Both the position numbers and the translations under genes were made by a program. Under the pieces are notes generated by a model. That model saw only the letters and a program-made list of their open reading frames with translations, did not search any database and was not told where the DNA came from. A stretch of 7,947 nt of DNA. Origin: DASZGI01 sp035938995 (GTDB lineage: Bacteria > Actinomycetota > Actinomycetes > Streptomycetales > Catenulisporaceae). This document shows positions 6,256 to 7,947 of this stretch, piece after piece. Position 1 is the first letter of the stretch; each line of letters starts with the position of its first letter. The DNA lies in assembly GCF_035938995.1 (NCBI RefSeq), contig NZ_DASZGI010000048.1, positions 1-7,947 of the forward strand. Direction: 5' to 3'.

Positions 6256-7136
6256 CAGCGGGCGCCGCGCTCGCCGCGTGTTCGTCGCCGCACACCGCCC
6301 CGGTCGCCTCCACCACCCATTCGGACCAGCGATCGCCCGCCGTCCCGTCGAGCCGGCCGCTGCCGAATCAGACCTCGCCGAATCAGCGGCCGCCGACCCC
6401 TCGGCCGTCCTCGCGCGCGGCGACGCCCCCGTCCACCATCTGGCACCCGTCGCCCGGTCTGACCTGGCAATGGCAGCTCACCGAGCCGGTGGACACGACA
6501 GTAGACGCGCAGGTCTACGACATCGACGGTGCGGACAACAGCACCGACGTGGTCGCGACACTCCACGCCGCCGACCGCAAGGTGATCTGCTATGTCAATA
6601 CCGGTGCGTATGAGTCTTTCCGCGCCGACGCCGGCCGATTCCCGACCTCGGTGCTCGGCTCCCCGAACGGGTGGCCCGGGGAGCGCTGGCTCGACATCCG
6701 ACAGTGGCGTGTACTAAGGCCGATCATGGCGGCGCGCTTCGCAGACTGCGCGAGCAAGGGGTTCGACGCCGTCGAGGCCGACAACGTCGACGGCTACGAG
6801 AACGACTCGGGCTTCCCGCTCACTGCCGCGGACCAGCTGACCTACAACCGCATGCTCGCCGCCCTCGCGCACGACGACCACCTGGCGATCGGCCTCAAGA
6901 ACGACGTCGACCAGGTCCCCGACCTGTTGCCCGACTTCGACTTCGCGATCGACGAGCAGTGCGTCGAGTACGCCGAGTGCGGGCAGCTGGCGCCGTTCAC
7001 CGCGGCGGGCAAGGCGGTGTTTCACGTCGAGTACTCGCTGCCCCTGTCGGAGTTCTGCCCGCAGACCGCCCCGCTCCACTTCTCCAGCATGAAGAAGAAC
7101 ACCGCCCTGGACGCGCCCCGCTGGCCCTGTCCCTAA
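6198..7136 (+). CDS. GH114 endo-alpha-1,4-polygalactosaminidase-like lipoprotein
   Basis: This 312-aa protein is predicted to cleave alpha-1,4-linked galactosamine polymers, like fungal Ega3. The ATG has GGGAG (6186-6190) 7 nt upstream, inside the end of the GH135 gene, giving a 58-base overlap. Residues 1-28 are a lipoprotein signal: RRRAARR, a hydrophobic core and the lipobox LAAC with lipidated C28. Residues 29-78 form a Pro/Ser/Thr-rich linker, so the enzyme stands off the outer membrane face. The GH114 domain spans about 80-312: WQWQLTEPVD (90-99), VYDID (106-110), VICYVNTGAYESFR (129-142), GFDAVEADNVDGYEND (188-203), GLKND (232-236) and DEQCVEY (252-258). D195 and E253 are the likely catalytic acids. 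Length is normal for a bacterial GH114 protein. It ends the operon, 22 bases from a convergent gene. A polysaccharide remodelling or release role fits the neighbours. Confidence 0.85.
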   Translation: MVGPRRRAARRVLGAALALTAGAALAACSSPHTAPVASTTHSDQRSPAVPSSRPLPNQTSPNQRPPTPRPSSRAATPPSTIWHPSPGLTWQWQLTEPVDTTVDAQVYDIDGADNSTDVVATLHAADRKVICYVNTGAYESFRADAGRFPTSVLGSPNGWPGERWLDIRQWRVLRPIMAARFADCASKGFDAVEADNVDGYENDSGFPLTAADQLTYNRMLAALAHDDHLAIGLKNDVDQVPDLLPDFDFAIDEQCVEYAECGQLAPFTAAGKAVFHVEYSLPLSEFCPQTAPLHFSSMKKNTALDAPRWPCP

Positions 7137-7158
7137 GGCGTCCCGAACGATCTGTCGA

Positions 7159-7947
7159 TCAGGCGGAGACGAAGTCCTGCGACAGTCCGAAGTAAGTCCC
7201 CGGGTTATCGACGACCAACTGCTGAATATCCAGCTCGGCGTTGAAATCGTTGCGCACGAAGGGCTCGATCGGCTCGGCGGCCTCCGGGCTGACGAAATAC
7301 ATGATGGACTTGCGCTCGCGGATGTTGTGGTTGCGCACCTGGTGGTAGAACGGCGGAACCGCGCCGCCGGTCATCGCGGTCAGCAGGCTGCCCGGCATGA
7401 TCAGCACCTCGTCGGGCGGGAAGTTGAACGGGACGCCGTTCTTCTCGTCGTCGTCCTCGCCGGCCATCCCCTCGAGGCCGGGAGCGCTGGCCCAGATCAC
7501 CGTGAGCAGATCGGCGTCCTCGTGCGAGTACTGGTACAGCGCGGTGTCCACCGGCTGCACGAACGAGTTGATCTGCAGCAGCGACGCGTCCTCGAACGAA
7601 AGCTCGTGCTGGTAGTCGTACCGCACGCGCATCTCCTCGATCAGGTCGCGCACGATCCGGGCGGTCACCTGCCGGTAGGCCTCCGCCGCGTCGAGGAACC
7701 GGGTGATCTCCTCCTGGTACGGCAGCGAGGCGCGCCGGTGCCTCCAGTACACGAACGAGTCGTTGTAGTCCGGCTTGTCCTTCGACCCCGTATTTGCATA
7801 CTTGAACGGCCGGTAGCCGGAAATACGGTTCGGCACGCTGTACCGGAGTTTGTCCGGTGTGTCCTTGACGAAGAACTCCGTCGCTTCACGATAAAGCCCT
7901 GAGAGCAGCACTGCGTCACCGGCGTCGAGGCGCACGGTCCCGTATCC
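7159..7947 (-). CDS. Isopenicillin-N-synthase-like Fe(II) 2-oxoglutarate-type oxygenase (5' end beyond window)
   Basis: The reading frame stays open to the right edge, giving about 262 residues; family members usually have 300-350, so roughly 30-60 N-terminal residues are missing. An internal GTG at 7935 could start a 258-aa protein but is not needed. Counting from that GTG, the Fe(II) ligands are H138 and D140 (HED) and distal H198 (FYHQV). R208 and S210 (RKS) form the RxS co-substrate motif, with IMYFVSP after it as usual. The region from about 38 (ISGYRPFKY) is typical of the IPNS superfamily. Substrate cannot be read from sequence: these enzymes hydroxylate, desaturate or cyclise small molecules, or form ethylene. 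It is convergent with the polysaccharide operon and likely unrelated to it. No strong terminator is visible in the short gap. Confidence 0.75.
   Translation of the reverse strand, partial: GYGTVRLDAGDAVLLSGLYREATEFFVKDTPDKLRYSVPNRISGYRPFKYANTGSKDKPDYNDSFVYWRHRRASLPYQEEITRFLDAAEAYRQVTARIVRDLIEEMRVRYDYQHELSFEDASLLQINSFVQPVDTALYQYSHEDADLLTVIWASAPGLEGMAGEDDDEKNGVPFNFPPDEVLIMPGSLLTAMTGGAVPPFYHQVRNHNIRERKSIMYFVSPEAAEPIEPFVRNDFNAELDIQQLVVDNPGTYFGLSQDFVSA

Noticed and set aside
1..7947. CRISPR arrays, insertion sequences or attachment sites
   Set aside because: No regularly spaced direct repeats, transposase motifs or terminal inverted repeats were seen.

Overview
The window is about 70% GC with strong G/C third-position bias, GTG starts, purine-rich ribosome binding sites and a single TTA codon. 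This fits a high-GC actinobacterium of the Streptomyces/Catenulispora type. The species cannot be read from the sequence.

Layout. Positions 1-469 are non-coding: a terminator-like hairpin at 37-73, probably ending a gene left of the window, then a leader with a possible operator-like dyad and a weak promoter. Five genes follow on the + strand: (1) a secreted CE18/Agd3-like polysaccharide deacetylase (470-2554); (2) a PelF-like GT4 glycosyltransferase (2679-4127); (3) a polytopic membrane protein with a soluble N-terminal domain, in the place of PelG (4124-5563); (4) a GH135/spherulin-4-like glycosidase without a visible signal peptide (5560-6255); (5) a GH114 endo-alpha-1,4-polygalactosaminidase-like lipoprotein (6198-7136). 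Genes 2-5 overlap their neighbours, twice through GTGA junctions. Genes 1 and 2 are separated by 124 bases holding a large hairpin. A convergent minus-strand gene, cut by the right edge, encodes an isopenicillin-N-synthase-type Fe(II) oxygenase and probably belongs to another unit.

How they fit together. The enzyme set matches the fungal galactosaminogalactan (GAG) cluster of Aspergillus: Agd3 deacetylase, Gt4C glycosyltransferase, Sph3 (GH135) and Ega3 (GH114). The glycosyltransferase is PelF-like, and a multi-helix membrane protein takes the PelG position. The likely product is a partly deacetylated alpha-1,4-linked GalNAc/GalN exopolysaccharide, polymerised from a UDP-sugar inside the cell, exported, deacetylated outside and trimmed by two hydrolases. 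No recognisable PelD, PelE, PelA, PelB, PelC or UDP-sugar epimerase is in the window. The functional proposal is inference from family recognition and gene order; none of it is tested here.
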